Part shown: positions 1 to 11,807 of the stretch, piece by piece
Numbering within the stretch: position 1 is the first letter of the stretch
Layout of the letters: every line of letters begins with the position of its first letter
Origin: Trichostrongylus colubriformis
Lineage: Eukaryota; Nematoda; Chromadorea; Rhabditida; Trichostrongylidae
Assembly: GCA_963978905.1 (NCBI GenBank)
Contig: OZ022259.1
Location: forward strand, 16,218,068 to 16,282,067
DNA: 64,000 bases
Direction: 5' to 3'
Notes under the pieces: generated by a model
The model's input: only the letters and a program-made list of their open reading frames with translations
Told to the model about the DNA's origin: nothing
The model's database searches: none
Program-made: the position numbers and the translations under genes

Positions 1-1229
1 CGGTACATCACCACTATACCGTACCTACAGTACCTTGTGAAGTGAAACAAGTTGTACTGTTGTCATAATTACACACATCCTTCTTCTCACAGTACCCTGT
101 GAACTTCTCCAACATTGCCCTTGCCCTCGATGTGAATGTTGGGCTACACCATTTAGCTTTAAAAAGCGAGGCGACACTGTAATCCCTTGACGCTAACTGA
201 CAAAGCTAGGGTGTGTGCCGCTAGGAAAGAACGGGCATGGGGCCAGAGACGGCTGTTGTAGGTGGGTCCTTGAACGAATACCGTTTCTGCCTCATGCTAG
301 ACGCGCATTTACTGTCATAATGACATATCCGCAATGCTCAAAAATTCTCAAGATCCCAGTCGCAATACGTCAGTTTTCATAGCAATCGCGCTACATATAC
401 TCCGGCTCTCTTTCGAACGCTTATGTCGCAGAGCGTCTTGGGAGTGCACAGGAAGTCGATAGCAAAAGTTATTGTATGCGCGATATAGAAACCATGCACC
501 ACATACAATCTTGTCTGAATGCGCTACTAAGAGGGGACTAACAAGGGAAGGTATTTTACTTCCCATGGAGCTTTGAAATGAGACCCGGGGGGATCGACAG
601 AGCTTCGAACGCTGATTATAACTGTGAAAACCAAAATTGCTACCTGGCATTCTGAAGCGAGTTACGATGGGTCAAAGTTTGCCTGTGACTTGCCTGTGAC
701 ATCTCATTGGCGAGGCACTTTGCCATCAGCAAGGCCGTTGGATAGCCGGAATTGACCACAGTGGCTTACTGGTAGTGTTCCAGATCTGCGGGGTTGGGTT
801 CGTAGGTGATTGGGCTTAGCAACGGCCTTGCTGATGGCAAAGTGCCTCGCCAATGAGGTGTCCCAGGAAAACTTTGACCCATCGTAACCCGTTTCAGAAT
901 GCCAGGTAGCAATTTTGGTTTTCACAGTTATAATCAGCGTTCGAAGCTCTATCGATCCCCCCGGGTCTCATTTCAAAGTTCCATGGAAAGTAAAATACCT
1001 TCCCCTGTGAGAACGATTGGGATATGCGCATTGATATAAGCTCCCATCTTGCCTCAAATGATGGGCCATAGGATGATCTGTTTTGTCCCCAAATCAACAA
1101 TTTGTGTTTACTTCCAGTCAAGAAATGCTAGCGAGACGTCATTAAAGTAACATATTCAATAAATATAAAAACTGCTCCGAAAATTCATCACTATCTTCAC
1201 AGTTACTGGGCTTAGTGCACAGAACTCAC
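1..1229. other. SLC1 gene 3' flank or intron, no exon recognised
   Basis: No coding exon could be supported here. The last recognised exon of the minus-strand transporter ends at 1230 with a GTGAGT donor, so the remaining C-terminal exons should lie within this stretch unseen or, more likely, beyond the left edge. About 470 bp of it is a foldback repeat, listed separately. Confidence 0.5.
542..1008. repeat. Foldback (long inverted repeat) element
   Basis: The left arm (about 542-740) reappears as its reverse complement at about 815-1008. The arms share the segment reading GAAAACCAAAATTGCTACC on one side and its complement on the other, with only scattered mismatches. The short central loop holds no coding sequence. 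This looks like a non-autonomous foldback/MITE element; the termini were placed by eye. Confidence 0.75.
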
Positions 1230-4200
1230 CGTTGCAAGAATTGTGCCAACAGTTAGCACGAATTTGGCCACTCGAGGATCCAGGTTCATGTCATGCACAC
1301 ACTCGAAAGTCACAGGCAGACAGGCAGCGCTGAAAGAAAGGTTTCCATCGTTGAGCGACGTCTTCGGATGTATTGTGATAAGGCCCACCTGGACGATGTG
1401 GCAATGCCCTGCAGCAGGGCTCGGCTTAGCCCCTTCACAAACTTGAATGGATTTCTTCGCGTCACTACGGTGTAAAGTAGTGGTAGCGTAACAAGCGACA
1501 CAATGGATAGCCCTATTACGATGTAGAAAGTTTATTGACATTGAAAGTTCTGATTGAGTGATGTTTCATTTCGTAACATATTATACATAAATATAAACAA
1601 AACTTGTTACTAAAAGACAGCATCAGAGGCAATGTGGTTATTGGGAAATCCCTGAAAGAAGGCCCTCACATAAAAACTAGGGGCACAAAGGGCCTATTTA
1701 TGGAGGATCCCGTCGAAAAGCGCTCCCGCGAGCCCTAGAAACGTAACGGTTAACAGGTGATGCCTTTCGATGACAGACCCCGCCTACATGCGGTGTGATT
1801 GCTGATCGGCTACGGTGCGAATAGCTAAGGAGATGCGACAGGGTTGCGTATCGCGGCGCGCGCGCCTTCTCAGTTTCAGCTTGAAGCTCAGAAAATAGAA
1901 GCTGTCGTATTTTCAAGCACTTCTTCGTGTTTACAACTTGCCGATATGCCAATGTAAAACTCGTCCGCACTACCAACCTCTGGGTGGGGGTCGCGAGGTC
2001 GAATTTAGGCTTCGCGGCGGTGCACTCGCGACGCCACCAGTACGACTCGCCGTATCGATTGCCCTTGGTAGCCGGCCGAGCGTGACTGCGTCACGTCTGC
2101 GCTTCCACTCATGCCACACTGCCTCGCTTGAAGGCTGCCATGCCCTGCCACTGGCACTCGCACCCGCCGCACCGCTCGTCGCGTGCGGCTGCGCAGAAAT
2201 TCGACCTCCTGACCCCACCCCCAACCTCTTCACGGACAGGTTGTTCGCTTCCAGAATCAGTGGTGGGACGGGGTTCTATTTATCAGGTGTATGACGTTTC
2301 CTTCCGTTTTGCTCCATCGTATTACTAGCACCTCTACTTCCATATTCAGTACATTTTTCACTACACGTCCATGTTTCCCCTATCACTGCCTTTAACATAA
2401 CTTATTCTGTTTTGTGCTTAGTTTGTACTCAGTTGAAGACATTAACTACCGTACATAAATTGATACTGTCTAAAGCATACCTGCCTCCCTCTTTTACGAT
2501 GAGGGAAGCTATCTCTGATTGTGAGTTTATTCTCCGCCTAAGGGCACGTGCGAAACGGAGGTTAAACTACTTCTTTGTTTCTTCCCCCACTTGAATCTTT
2601 CAAATACAATCTCCTTCAATCATTTTTTTTTTCATTTCTTTAGTTATTCTTGGAACTTATCTAATTTGTACCATTTCAGGCGTGATAAAGGCGCTAGGTG
2701 CCGAAAACTTGCCTATAAGGCTCAAAATCATTTTGCAACCACTTTTTGCGACCAATTTTATGGCAGGTTTTTAGAATAAAACTTAGGGAGTCTCAAAAGT
2801 TCAGTGTTACTTTGAAACCATGAATAGAGCCGTTACCGAGAATCACGGAGGCGATGAAAAGTCCAAGTGTGCGGAATGTGCCGACGAGATCTTTCACTTC
2901 AAGCATTTTCTGAGCAATCATCGATGGAATGCCAATTGGGCCCAGCCTGAATGCGGTTTCTAGGTTGACGACTTGGGAAATAAAAATGGTGATCATCGTA
3001 AAATTTGACTTACCACATGATGGCTGCCATGAAACGGGTAATGACCACATCAAGAGCCTTGAAGAAATCAGCCAGTGGACGAGCTTCATCTCCAGACACA
3101 GATATTACCGCACCAAGAGCCGTAGAGAATATAGTGATACCTTAAAGACACCAGGAGGGGGTAATTTTGGCTTACGGTAGAACAGACGTAGTGTGGACGA
3201 GCTTGAGTGGCCGCCATTGCACAAACTCGCCAATTTGACGCCTTGGCATGGTGCCAAAAGAAGATGGTTCTAATATAGATTTGTTTTTTCCTTTTAGTTT
3301 TCACTTTGTTCTTTCTTATATTGTTTCTAGATGTACTTACGGGTCAAATAAAGTCGGGGGGGGGGGGGAGAGGCAAAATTTTTACCCACGTCAAAGCTTC
3401 TTTCCCTTCCTAGGGTTAGGCTAAAGCAGATGAGACCTATGCTTTGACAGATGCTTTTTAATGTGGGAGGAGGGGATATCAATTTCAGCCTAAGCCTAGT
3501 AAGGGAAAGGAGCATCGACGTCGACGCAAAGTTGCGTCTCCCCCCGACTTTATCTGACCCTTCTGAGATTTTCAGGTATAGAAATGCACAATTAAGAAGA
3601 TCTATAAGTAAACAAGTAAAATATGTCACTAGAAAACAGTAAAGAGGAAATAATTCAAAAATAAGGTTACATCAGGCCGAAGACAAGCTTCAAAATGAAC
3701 GAAGCGTGGCTCGGCCACGGAAGCTTGCAGTTCGGACGGAAGCGCGCCCCGGGGCCAAATACCGTCTCACGGCGCGTTTTTCAACGCTGGTTTCGTTACA
3801 CATTGTATCTACCGAACCCACATGTTTGTTTTCAGACGCCATTGTTTTCGTAAACGTTATTCCGCCCTTGCCCCCCTCCCGGTGCCTTTAAAGACACCAT
3901 TAGAAGTAATGAAGAAAATCAGAACTGTGAAGTTCTAATTTCATCCATTACTTCTAATGGTGTCTTTAAGGTAACACTGTTCTTCCCGAATGGAGGAACA
4001 AAGAGATGATCTGCAACGAAATTTGCGTTGAGAGAAGCGCCTTAGGTTGTTTATCGCAGCAGGGTGTGTAGGCTTATGTCGAATTTTCGCGCGCCCGCGC
4101 GCGGCAACGGCGCCTCGGATTTCTTTGCGTGTGATTGCATACATTGCGACATTCCCTTCAGGATTTTACGCCCGAATTAAATATAGGATTGTTATCATGT

Positions 4201-7200
4201 AATGATATCATTTCTTTTACCGCTTTCTTATGTCACTATTTTGTCTTTTCAGAGCAGAAACTGTTTTTAGATAATGATAAGATAAACAGTATTTTTAAAA
4301 GACTTTTATGGTACCAGATCCTTCCGACCTGAGCGGAATCCCAACCGACAGCAGTAAGTTGTGCTGGTGACGCCACGAGTGCGACGTCGCGAAGCGAAAA
4401 TTCGACATATGTCTACACACCCATCGTGCACCGGATGCGCCCAAAGAAGTAGCCTTGGATGGTGAGGCAATGCACCCATTTCAGCGACGCAGAGTTTGCG
4501 AAAAGCATGTCCTGGACAGGGATCGATGGCAGGAATAGTCTCCTGTTCCTCGGGTTTTTCTCCTTTTCTCTCCCATCCTTCTCTACTGTTGCACTGAATT
4601 ATCCCTAAAGGTGTCATAAAGTGATTTGACAGTATAGCGATGAAGGCGGCTAACCAGCAGAAGGCAATGGAAGGGCTTTTGTACAGAGATACTTGGGACC
4701 GGATAAGGGACATAGCCGCGTCATCAATGCAGGAAAATACGAAAAACTGGCGAAGACTCGGTCGTAATTCCAAGCCCATCTAACTTGAGGATCGAAGATT
4801 GAAAATCAACAATTAGATTTATCATCGGCGGGCAGTAATCAATTTCTAGGTCGCCAAACAGCGAGCGATAGAACTTCACGCTCTCAGTGGGGGCTTTACG
4901 TATCACCGGGAAAAGGCCACGTCGGTGCTTTCTTCATTTGTCTACTTCGGGAGATGAGCCAAATAATTGAAATTTGCGCTAGCTTTTCCTTTGAAACGGC
5001 ATAACCTCTTGAATTATCATGAAGGGGTCCAAACGGAATGCTCCATAAGACACAAGTAGTGAGCTGACCAATAACATTCATTCCGTCCATCCATATGAGT
5101 GCCACCTCTTCTGTAGCATTCTTTTCAATCAACTTGTATACTGTTTGCTGTTGTTGAAACATGGATCGAATGAGGTTCTCTGTGAACATATTCCTGCACA
5201 ACAAAATAATTTTTCCTTAAGGAGCTTCAAATCTTTGCAACGGAAATCTCCTGAAATCATACCTCAGCACATCTCCAATTTTATGAAAGATTTTTCCATG
5301 AGATGGTAGTGCTTGCTTAGTGTGTCCCTCCTTTATAGTGGAATCACCTGGGTGGATTACTGTTGCAATAACAATACCGAGCTGAAAAGGTAAGTACTTC
5401 TTTTTACACTGCTTCTTACAATTACCCTAAAATCTGGTAGATAAGTCCGCCCTCACGCGGTGTCGCGCGGCAGGGCGAGACGGAGGCGCAGTCCTCAAAG
5501 GGCACAAGATCGCGATGCACCCTTCACTTTTAAGAACGACAGAATTGTAGAAAATGTTTATTCAACTATATTTCTAGTGTTTAAAAATACCACGTATCAG
5601 AATCCTCGTTCCATCCGTTTAACAATGATAATTCATCTCAAATTTTCTACGCAATCGCTATTTCATCGTCACAAACATTCATAACATAAAACTCTCACTG
5701 ATCTCCATCTAACAGCGACTCTTGGTTGAAGGCCCTCAAAAAGCTTTTGACAATCGTTTCCTCAGAAATTGAGTAGAAACTGTCGCGAATCTATCGATGA
5801 AATCTTATGGAAACAATTTTATTATTCCTCTCGTGTACTGCTGATCACATCATAAGCTGTTCAGGCATTTCAAATGCCTCGATGGCTAGAAGGAGAGCTT
5901 ACATCAGGCGCAAAAACTTGACGCGGCAAGCAGAAGCGCGGTTAACAGGGAAAAAACAAGGTGAAATACACATGTCTGCGAGGCTTTGTGCACCACTATC
6001 ATAACATAAATAAGGAAAAGTTTTGATTCAACCGCTATTCCCCAAAACCATCGTTGCATGGACCCGTTGAACAACGATTCTTCTCTCACTCGTTCACTTT
6101 CCTCTGTCAAATGTGAAGCTTCAGTGTTCTCCTTTCGTGCGACCCCAGTCTTACTTGCTAGTCGCTTTTGTGTTAAGAAATGCAATATACAATTCAATGT
6201 AAACTCGATATTAATGCAGTCCACAAAATAGCTTCCTCAGTTTCCTCAATCTTTGGTTCTTTGAAGACACGATTGCATGTGCCGCGCGCGACACCGCGTG
6301 CAGACGGACTTATCTACCAGGCTTCAGAGTAGCTATATAGAACTCACTAGTACTGCATGTAAAGTGGCGGCTGTGTAGTAGATAAATGACCTGGTGGCTA
6401 GTTTGCCGGCGCTTCGGCCATCAAGCATTGACACACCTATATAATTGCAGCTGATTGATAATTTGTTTGGAATCAGAGCTGGTTCCATTGAAACTGCTAC
6501 CTTGTTCGTTGAAGGGTTTCTGCACGGGAAATTGAATTCTTTGTTACCCATATATTTATACTGCATTTGCTCAACAAGCGCCGCATGCAAAGATTTTCGC
6601 GAAAATGTGATAATCCGGCTACGATACAGCTCCTCAAAGTGGTGGCCGAGAGGGCGTGGCTTCGGAGGAAATGTCCACCCCGTAGTGATATTAGTGATGG
6701 TTGCCATAAAGCGGGTAATGACCTTATCAAGAGCGTTGAAGAAATCAGCAAGTGGACGATTATTTCCAGACGCAGATAACCGCACGAAGAGCCGTAGAGG
6801 ATATAGTGACACCTGGAAGACAGCATTAGAAGTAATGAAGAAAATCAGAACTGTGAAGTTCTAATTTCCTCCATTGCTTCTAATGGTGTCTTTAAGGTAA
6901 CACTATGCTCTTCTCAAATTGAGGAACAAAGAGATGATCTGCAACGAAACTCGCATTGAGAGGAGCGCCTTAGGCTGTTTAACGCCGCACCGCGTGGTGC
7001 GTGCAGAGAGCGTCACTTCAAAGACCCACTCATCAGTTCCTATTCATTAAGTTTTTGGCAGATCAGGTATATAACTACAGCTCTGAACAAATAGACCCGC
7101 CCAGGTTCAAAAGAAAAATCCAGTTTATTTAACCCATTGGAGCCCGCGCATGTTCTGCGACTGGCAGCACGTGGGACCGCCCCGCCCGATGTGGCGTCGC

Positions 7201-8282
7201 GACTGCAGCTCATACATGGGCTACGTGGGCTGTTGTGGCCGATTTCTTGGAAGTGCTCTTATTTCTGCAGCAAACGCGGAAGGGAGGTAAAAATCTAGGA
7301 TTACGGAACCTTGAAATATGTTGCGATCCCGCGCACTCTCTGCTTCTGTTTGCACCCTGTCCGATCTACCTCATCCATTTGTAGTTTGTTAGGACGGATA
7401 GAGATGCAGAACCTGGATTCTTGATCGATCAGAGTACGCATTCAACCTTCTCCATAGACCCAGCACAATGGAATGATCTGAAAAACACCTGGAGCAAACA
7501 CCCGGCTCCGAAGATGATGGGGGGAATGGAAAAGACCTGGTCCAATACTGCGACAGAAGTCGAAATGAGAGAGTTTTTGGAGATTCTCTAGATGGGCCTA
7601 GTGAATTCGCCGCGTCTTCATGATTACTGGGGCCATAGACCAGCTTTGGGCGGACATTCGCACGTTGGACATTTAATGGCTATACGGGGTTATGTTGAGT
7701 TTCTCACCTGCTGGAGTTTCGTTTGTAGACCTACTTTTTAAACTGGATGATCATCACCAACTTCGAGAACTTCGAGAAGTGTTTTCTATGTTATTTGTAT
7801 TGCCTTGAAAATTTGCAAGACAATTTATTTTTGTGACCCACAACGAATGCTTATTCATTTAGCCCAGCTCAACATGTAATGTACAAAACTTGTTCAATAG
7901 ATGCAAATAAAAACAAAAAAACTATTTGATTACTGCAGCCCACATGTGGGCTGCTTGGTCCTACGCGGCCGGCAAACTGCAGCCCACATATGGGCTGCAT
8001 GGTGTCGAATGCACGAAAATGCACGAAATTTCAAACACTTGAGCCGGTTTTATACCAGCGATTAGAATTTTTGTTAGAACATGGCAGTCATGGATACCAA
8101 GTACCTTGTTCTGAGTGTGACACACCCCCTTTAGATCGTCTATTAGAGCCCTATCGCTTTACAGCCTACCTGAGACGAGGCTGGCAACGATCAATGGGAG
8201 AATCATCGCTCGAAGCATATTCATGAACAGTTCTCCTGGTAAACCGATCATCACTATGACGTCATCATTCAACGAAAGTAAT
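1230..8282 (-). CDS. SLC1-family (excitatory amino-acid) transporter, partial, 8 exons
   Basis: Sodium-coupled plasma-membrane transporter of the glutamate/neutral amino-acid family. Exons in transcript order: 8282-8170, 6436-6348, 5381-5263, 5193-5069, 3140-3014, 2946-2819, 1512-1389, 1329-1230; all junctions keep frame (925 nt). Family landmarks appear in the right order: LPGELFMNMLRAMILPLIVA (TM2), SAGKLATRSFIYYTAAT (TM3), GIVIATVIHPG, NMFTENLIRSMFQQ, DGMNVIG then RPLADFFKALDVVITRFMA (TM5), GPIGIPSMIAQKMLE (TM6 region), LPLLYTVVTRRNPFKF (HP1 entry), TSSSAACLPVTF, VAKFVLTVG (TM7). The serine-rich HP1 loop reads TSSSAACLP rather than TSSSSATLP, and the residues before the last donor (TVGTILAT) do not lead into the usual PVGATINMDGT, so substrate handling may differ or the last junction may be wrong. 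N-terminal exons were not found and the C-terminal end is missing. Confidence 0.85.
2000..2190. repeat. Dispersed GC-rich repeat, copy 1
   Basis: A stretch of about 190 bp in the transporter intron reappears with few changes at 55500-55680, sharing for example AAGGCTGCCATGCCCTGCCA. Weaker relatives in inverse orientation lie near 27230-27420 and 29890-30080. No terminal repeats or coding capacity were recognised. Confidence 0.6.
3341..3560. mobile_element. Small TIR element (MITE), 220 bp
   Basis: The ends are inverted copies: GGGTCAAATAAAGTCGGGGG at the left and CCCCCGACTTTATCTGACCC at the right, with one mismatch. The interior is non-coding and includes a G-rich run. It sits in a transporter intron. 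The superfamily is not identified. Confidence 0.65.
3888..3972. repeat. Hairpin repeat in transporter intron
   Basis: TAAAGACACCATTAGAAGTAATG is followed after about 40 bp by its inverted complement. A related hairpin lies at about 6823-6897, beside a duplicated transporter exon, so this intron segment has been copied together with the neighbouring exon. Confidence 0.65.
5425..6329. mobile_element. Non-autonomous TIR element, copy 1
   Basis: The left end reads CCCTAAAATCTGGTAGATAA and the right end is its imperfect inverted copy. The TIRs extend about 45 bp inward through a GCGCGACACCGCGTG-type segment. The interior has no transposase. The same element recurs at 11808-12770. This copy fills almost the whole intron between transporter exons 6436-6348 and 5381-5263, ending 18 bp from the donor and starting 43 bp from the acceptor. 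Confidence 0.75.
6455..6660. repeat. Foldback repeat family A, half copy
   Basis: This matches the left arm of the family seen complete at 12840-13200, 16905-17345 and 54690-55130. The shared order is a TTCGTTGAAGG-type start, then TTTGTTACCCATATATTTAT, a tract rich in GCGAAAATG, and a block ending in CTCCTCAAAGTGG. The right arm appears lost. Confidence 0.5.
6694..6812 (-). pseudogene. Duplicated, disrupted copy of a transporter exon
   Basis: This is a copy of transporter exon 3140-3014. The acceptor TCTTCCAG at 6820-6813 is followed by a matching start, then a short deletion shifts the frame to an early stop. Downstream, RPLADFFNALDKVITRFMA is preserved in another frame. The normal donor (ATGTG followed by GTAAG) is replaced. 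The copy lies upstream of its source in transcript orientation and could not contribute a functional exon. Confidence 0.7.
7130..7998 (+). mobile_element. Decayed piggyBac-like element
   Basis: The plus-strand frame from about 7456 reads FSIDPAQWNDLKNTW and later EVEMREFLEIL, a stop, then MGLVNSPRLHDYWGHRP. This matches the fold-entry region of piggyBac-type transposases, which typically have an MG..N.P...YW pattern. A TTAA followed by CCC at 7128-7134 fits a piggyBac left end. At the right are two near-palindromes of the form GCAGCCCACATGTGGGCTGC (about 7937 and 7979). Stops and frameshifts make it inactive. The boundaries are approximate. Confidence 0.55.
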
Positions 8283-11200
8283 CTGCAATTTTTCAGATTA
8301 ATTATAATATGCTTCAAAACCGTTTTTTGCTGACATCACTCAGATCATTACTGCCAGATCCATTTTGAATACCTGTACCGATGTACGGTACTAATAAAAC
8401 GCTCCCTATTTTTATTCGTGAGCAAACATACGTCAAATGAATCTTTAGTGACAAAAAGTAGACAATAAGATACTATTTATAAAATTTCCTTTGAAGGAAA
8501 TCCATAATGACAAGTAGACTGTTCCTTCTGTGTTGTCGTGAAAGACAAGTTTTCAATGGTTATCGTGCTCGTAGTTTGGCGACTAACACTTCGGTAACTG
8601 CAGTCCGTGCCCATACGAGTATAGTACGTGCGTATTCGCGTGTTAAAACCAGGGAAGCTGGTGTTAATGTTCAACATCCAGCAAGATCACTTGCCCTCCC
8701 CTTATTAGTTCCGAACCGTTGTTTTAAGATGAATGGTAATAGCGATTTAACAAAAACATATTGTCTTACCTGAGAAGTGAACCTCCAACTGTACCAACAA
8801 CCACTGACGATAAAGTACAAACAAGAAAGAGATTACGTCGAATCCAAGACAATCTGCCAACTTCCTCGAACGTCATCACGATGAAGAATTTCTATGGTGA
8901 GGGAGGGTCAGAGCAGGCCCTGAATCTGGCAATGAAACCTTTAAATGGAAAGGGAGTATCACACAGTTTTTGTCGCTCACTTGGATTGCCAAGTCAATTA
9001 GAACCCGCCTATGCGTGATGGTATTTTGAACCATGTGGAGTATACAGAACTTTGTTTATATAATTCACTCTAGCACTTTGGAGACAGTATTCATTTGGCT
9101 AAAGATGGTGGTTAAATGCTTTATATGACCTTGTGTTTAGGCTACCTGCTTACTCATCTCGTCCTTGCAGAGTACCTGAAATGTGAGTTCCAGTCGCAAC
9201 ATTCTTTGGAATTGGAAACTTCTCCATTCCAGTACAGGTAAGACAAAAATGCTGCTTTGAGCGGACGAAGTTACAGGCTTGGACCATATTCGGGACGACA
9301 CCATACTGTGAAGGGTCATGGATTGGTTCCAATACGACACCCACGAAGCTTTTCTTCCGTGGTACGGCCACCCCCACGATCATGTAAGAACGCCGTTTGT
9401 AATACGGCCACACCCTACGATCATGTAAGAACGCCGTTTGTAAAATATTAGGTTATAAGGAAAGTTCTGCTAAGGAATGTTAGGACAATTTTGATGTGCA
9501 GCATCTAGTCGAGTCACAACCGAGGCAACTACAAATGGAAGCAATCAGGGGAGGAGGTAAAGAACTGAAAAGAACAATTTGTCCCTGGTTTCAAAAGTGC
9601 AGTATTGCAAATGAAATGCTTAAATTGGAAGTTGATCAAAGCGCTTTCATCGGAACAGCAGCCTCCATATTTATTTATCAATTATTTACACTCTACGGTT
9701 CGCCGCGCAAAAAAAAATAAGCAGATCTACGAACTTGTAAATACATTTGGATTGTAAAGGAAAAGAAAATACTACAGCAAGCTACTCTACATGTACGAAC
9801 CACTTCGCACAGAATCCTAGAGATTGAGCCGTGATATGGCAAGGGGGGACAGGAGTAATCTGAGAATACTGGCTTTCTCGATACAGATGTGGTTGACCAC
9901 CTCTGATAGCTTTGAATCGTCGCCACTCGAAAGATTGGTGCAATGCAACCGTACTTTCACGGTGTGTTTTTCAAAAACTGAAGGACTTGCAGGCTGAAGC
10001 CCTACTCGTCTGCGATACTCGTCAGATCTAGACCTAACTAAACCCCATCTTTCCAGACTTCTAGACACATTCTTCAATAGCGGAGTGTTAAGGAAGTAAG
10101 ATGGATTGGAGTAGTTTTTTTCACGAATTTCACTCAGTATACATTATCAAACTTTATCGGAATGGTAGAAGCAAATATGCATGATGTTGGTAACTTTGTC
10201 GCGAACCAAATGGTGCTTATCTGTGAAGAAAAGATGCAGTCCAAGCCGAGTTATGATCCTCGAACCTAACATTGCGAAACCGGATAAAACGTTCTCACGA
10301 CCAAATATGTCTATGCTTTGAGGTAGACGAAGTGCGATTGAGAGGACGTCCGAAGCAGCCGTGGGCTCCACACATTGCATAATTCTAGTTGGCGAAATTC
10401 CCACTCATGCATTCAACTGAGAAGAGTGGCATTGCAAAAAAGCGGAAATGATGTACCATAAAAGTGGAACTCGCTACAAAGAAGGGTTAACCGCTGAAGA
10501 AGACGAAAAAGTTCATCTGGGTCGATTGAGGATGCCACAAGATGGTCATGACTGGCTGAATGGATTCCATGGAGCGAGGGTAAAGAAATTTACTAAGATG
10601 ATTGGCACTTGTGGGTTCGAATAATGGTCTCAGAGGATCGGTACGCTCATCGATGGTTGCCCTTTTATGTATTATTGATATCTGGTGATGAAGAAGGTGA
10701 AGGTGTCTTCAACCATTAAGCACCGCCTTTTCTTTCCACAATTTTGGAATTTTCGGAAGTATTTGGATTTATGACCATCAACTTGCATTGAATAATCGAG
10801 CACATTTATTACAAACAGGTTCAAGTGGAGTGTATTATTAGCGCGAATTTGCATGGCAAAAAATGGCTCTCAACTTGATGCGGGCGAGCTAGAGGAGCCC
10901 TATGGAAATGACTTTTTTCTGCGATTACCATGTCCTACGCCTTACACGAGACGTAACAAGTGACAGTCGCTTCAGGATCCGACCATATACGGCGCCCTTA
11001 GCTCGCACGCACCGCTTCGCGCGACACATCGGCTGCGCGATGCTGCGCCATCGATACATACAAATATCACTGGTCAAACAAAGAGCCTTCGTGAAATGTT
11101 GGACTATGCTCGACCTGTTTTTTTGAATTGGGTAGCGCGCATAAATGCAGCTGGAGTTTTGCAGCGTCCATCGGTGAATTCCAATTGGTCCTGCTGCAAG

Positions 11201-11807
11201 CATACGTAGCGCAATCTTTCAGCGGCAGTCCAGATGCCTTCTAGATAACTGCGTGTTGTCGAGACGCGGAGTTACAGCGAGGCGTCTCGAAGACGTTCGT
11301 TTTACGCTTCTTCATTCCAAGCAAAAATTTTGTGTAGGAAATTTTTGAGTACTCCGGTAATTTCTTAACCATTTTTGCCTCGAGTTTCATAAGCGAAAGC
11401 AAAAGAAAATTAAAAGCGTTAGTATTTCAAGAAAAAGAGCATGTCATTAGGTTGCCGAAAGAACTGATAATCAAGTGGACCGGTCACCTGAGAGCAAGTG
11501 CAATCACATCTTTCAACCACGACATACATAGCAATGGATGAAGAATACTGGTGTAGAATACTGGTTATGTGTACTTTTGTGTAACAGAAGGACTTTTTCT
11601 TCTACTTTTTTCACAAAGCAATGCTGACTAGACTCCGTACACTAGAGTAATTTTCTAATGAATCCACTTTCCACATCTACTTTCAAGGGACTCGGCTGAA
11701 CAAATCAAGGCTCAAATCCTTACGTGCTCGCTAATCTGAGTGCCGTAGATTTTCGTGGAATGGGCTCTGAACAATTTTCTCCATTGCTACTTCTATATGA
11801 AATATTA
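8283..11807. other. Gene-poor region upstream of the transporter exons
   Basis: No exon with family motifs was recognised. It may hold the missing first exons of the transporter. It contains a 39-bp tandem duplication at about 9364-9445 (ending in AAGAACGCCGTTTGTAA twice) and one short coding-looking frame at 10448-10624. Confidence 0.4.
10448..10624 (+). CDS. Short hypothetical frame, 58 residues
   Basis: Two consecutive ATG codons open a frame that ends with TAA at 10622-10624. The product is charged and hydrophilic with an aromatic-rich tract (DGHDWLNGFHGARVKKF) and no signal peptide or membrane segment. The frame is also open for 27 bp upstream, so it could be a terminal exon. I do not recognise the family and have no evidence of transcription. 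Confidence 0.2.
   Translation: MMYHKSGTRYKEGLTAEEDEKVHLGRLRMPQDGHDWLNGFHGARVKKFTKMIGTCGFE

Noticed and set aside
1938..2294. 118-codon plus-strand frame rich in Ala, Pro and Arg
   Set aside because: It coincides with a dispersed GC-rich repeat also found at 55500-55680.
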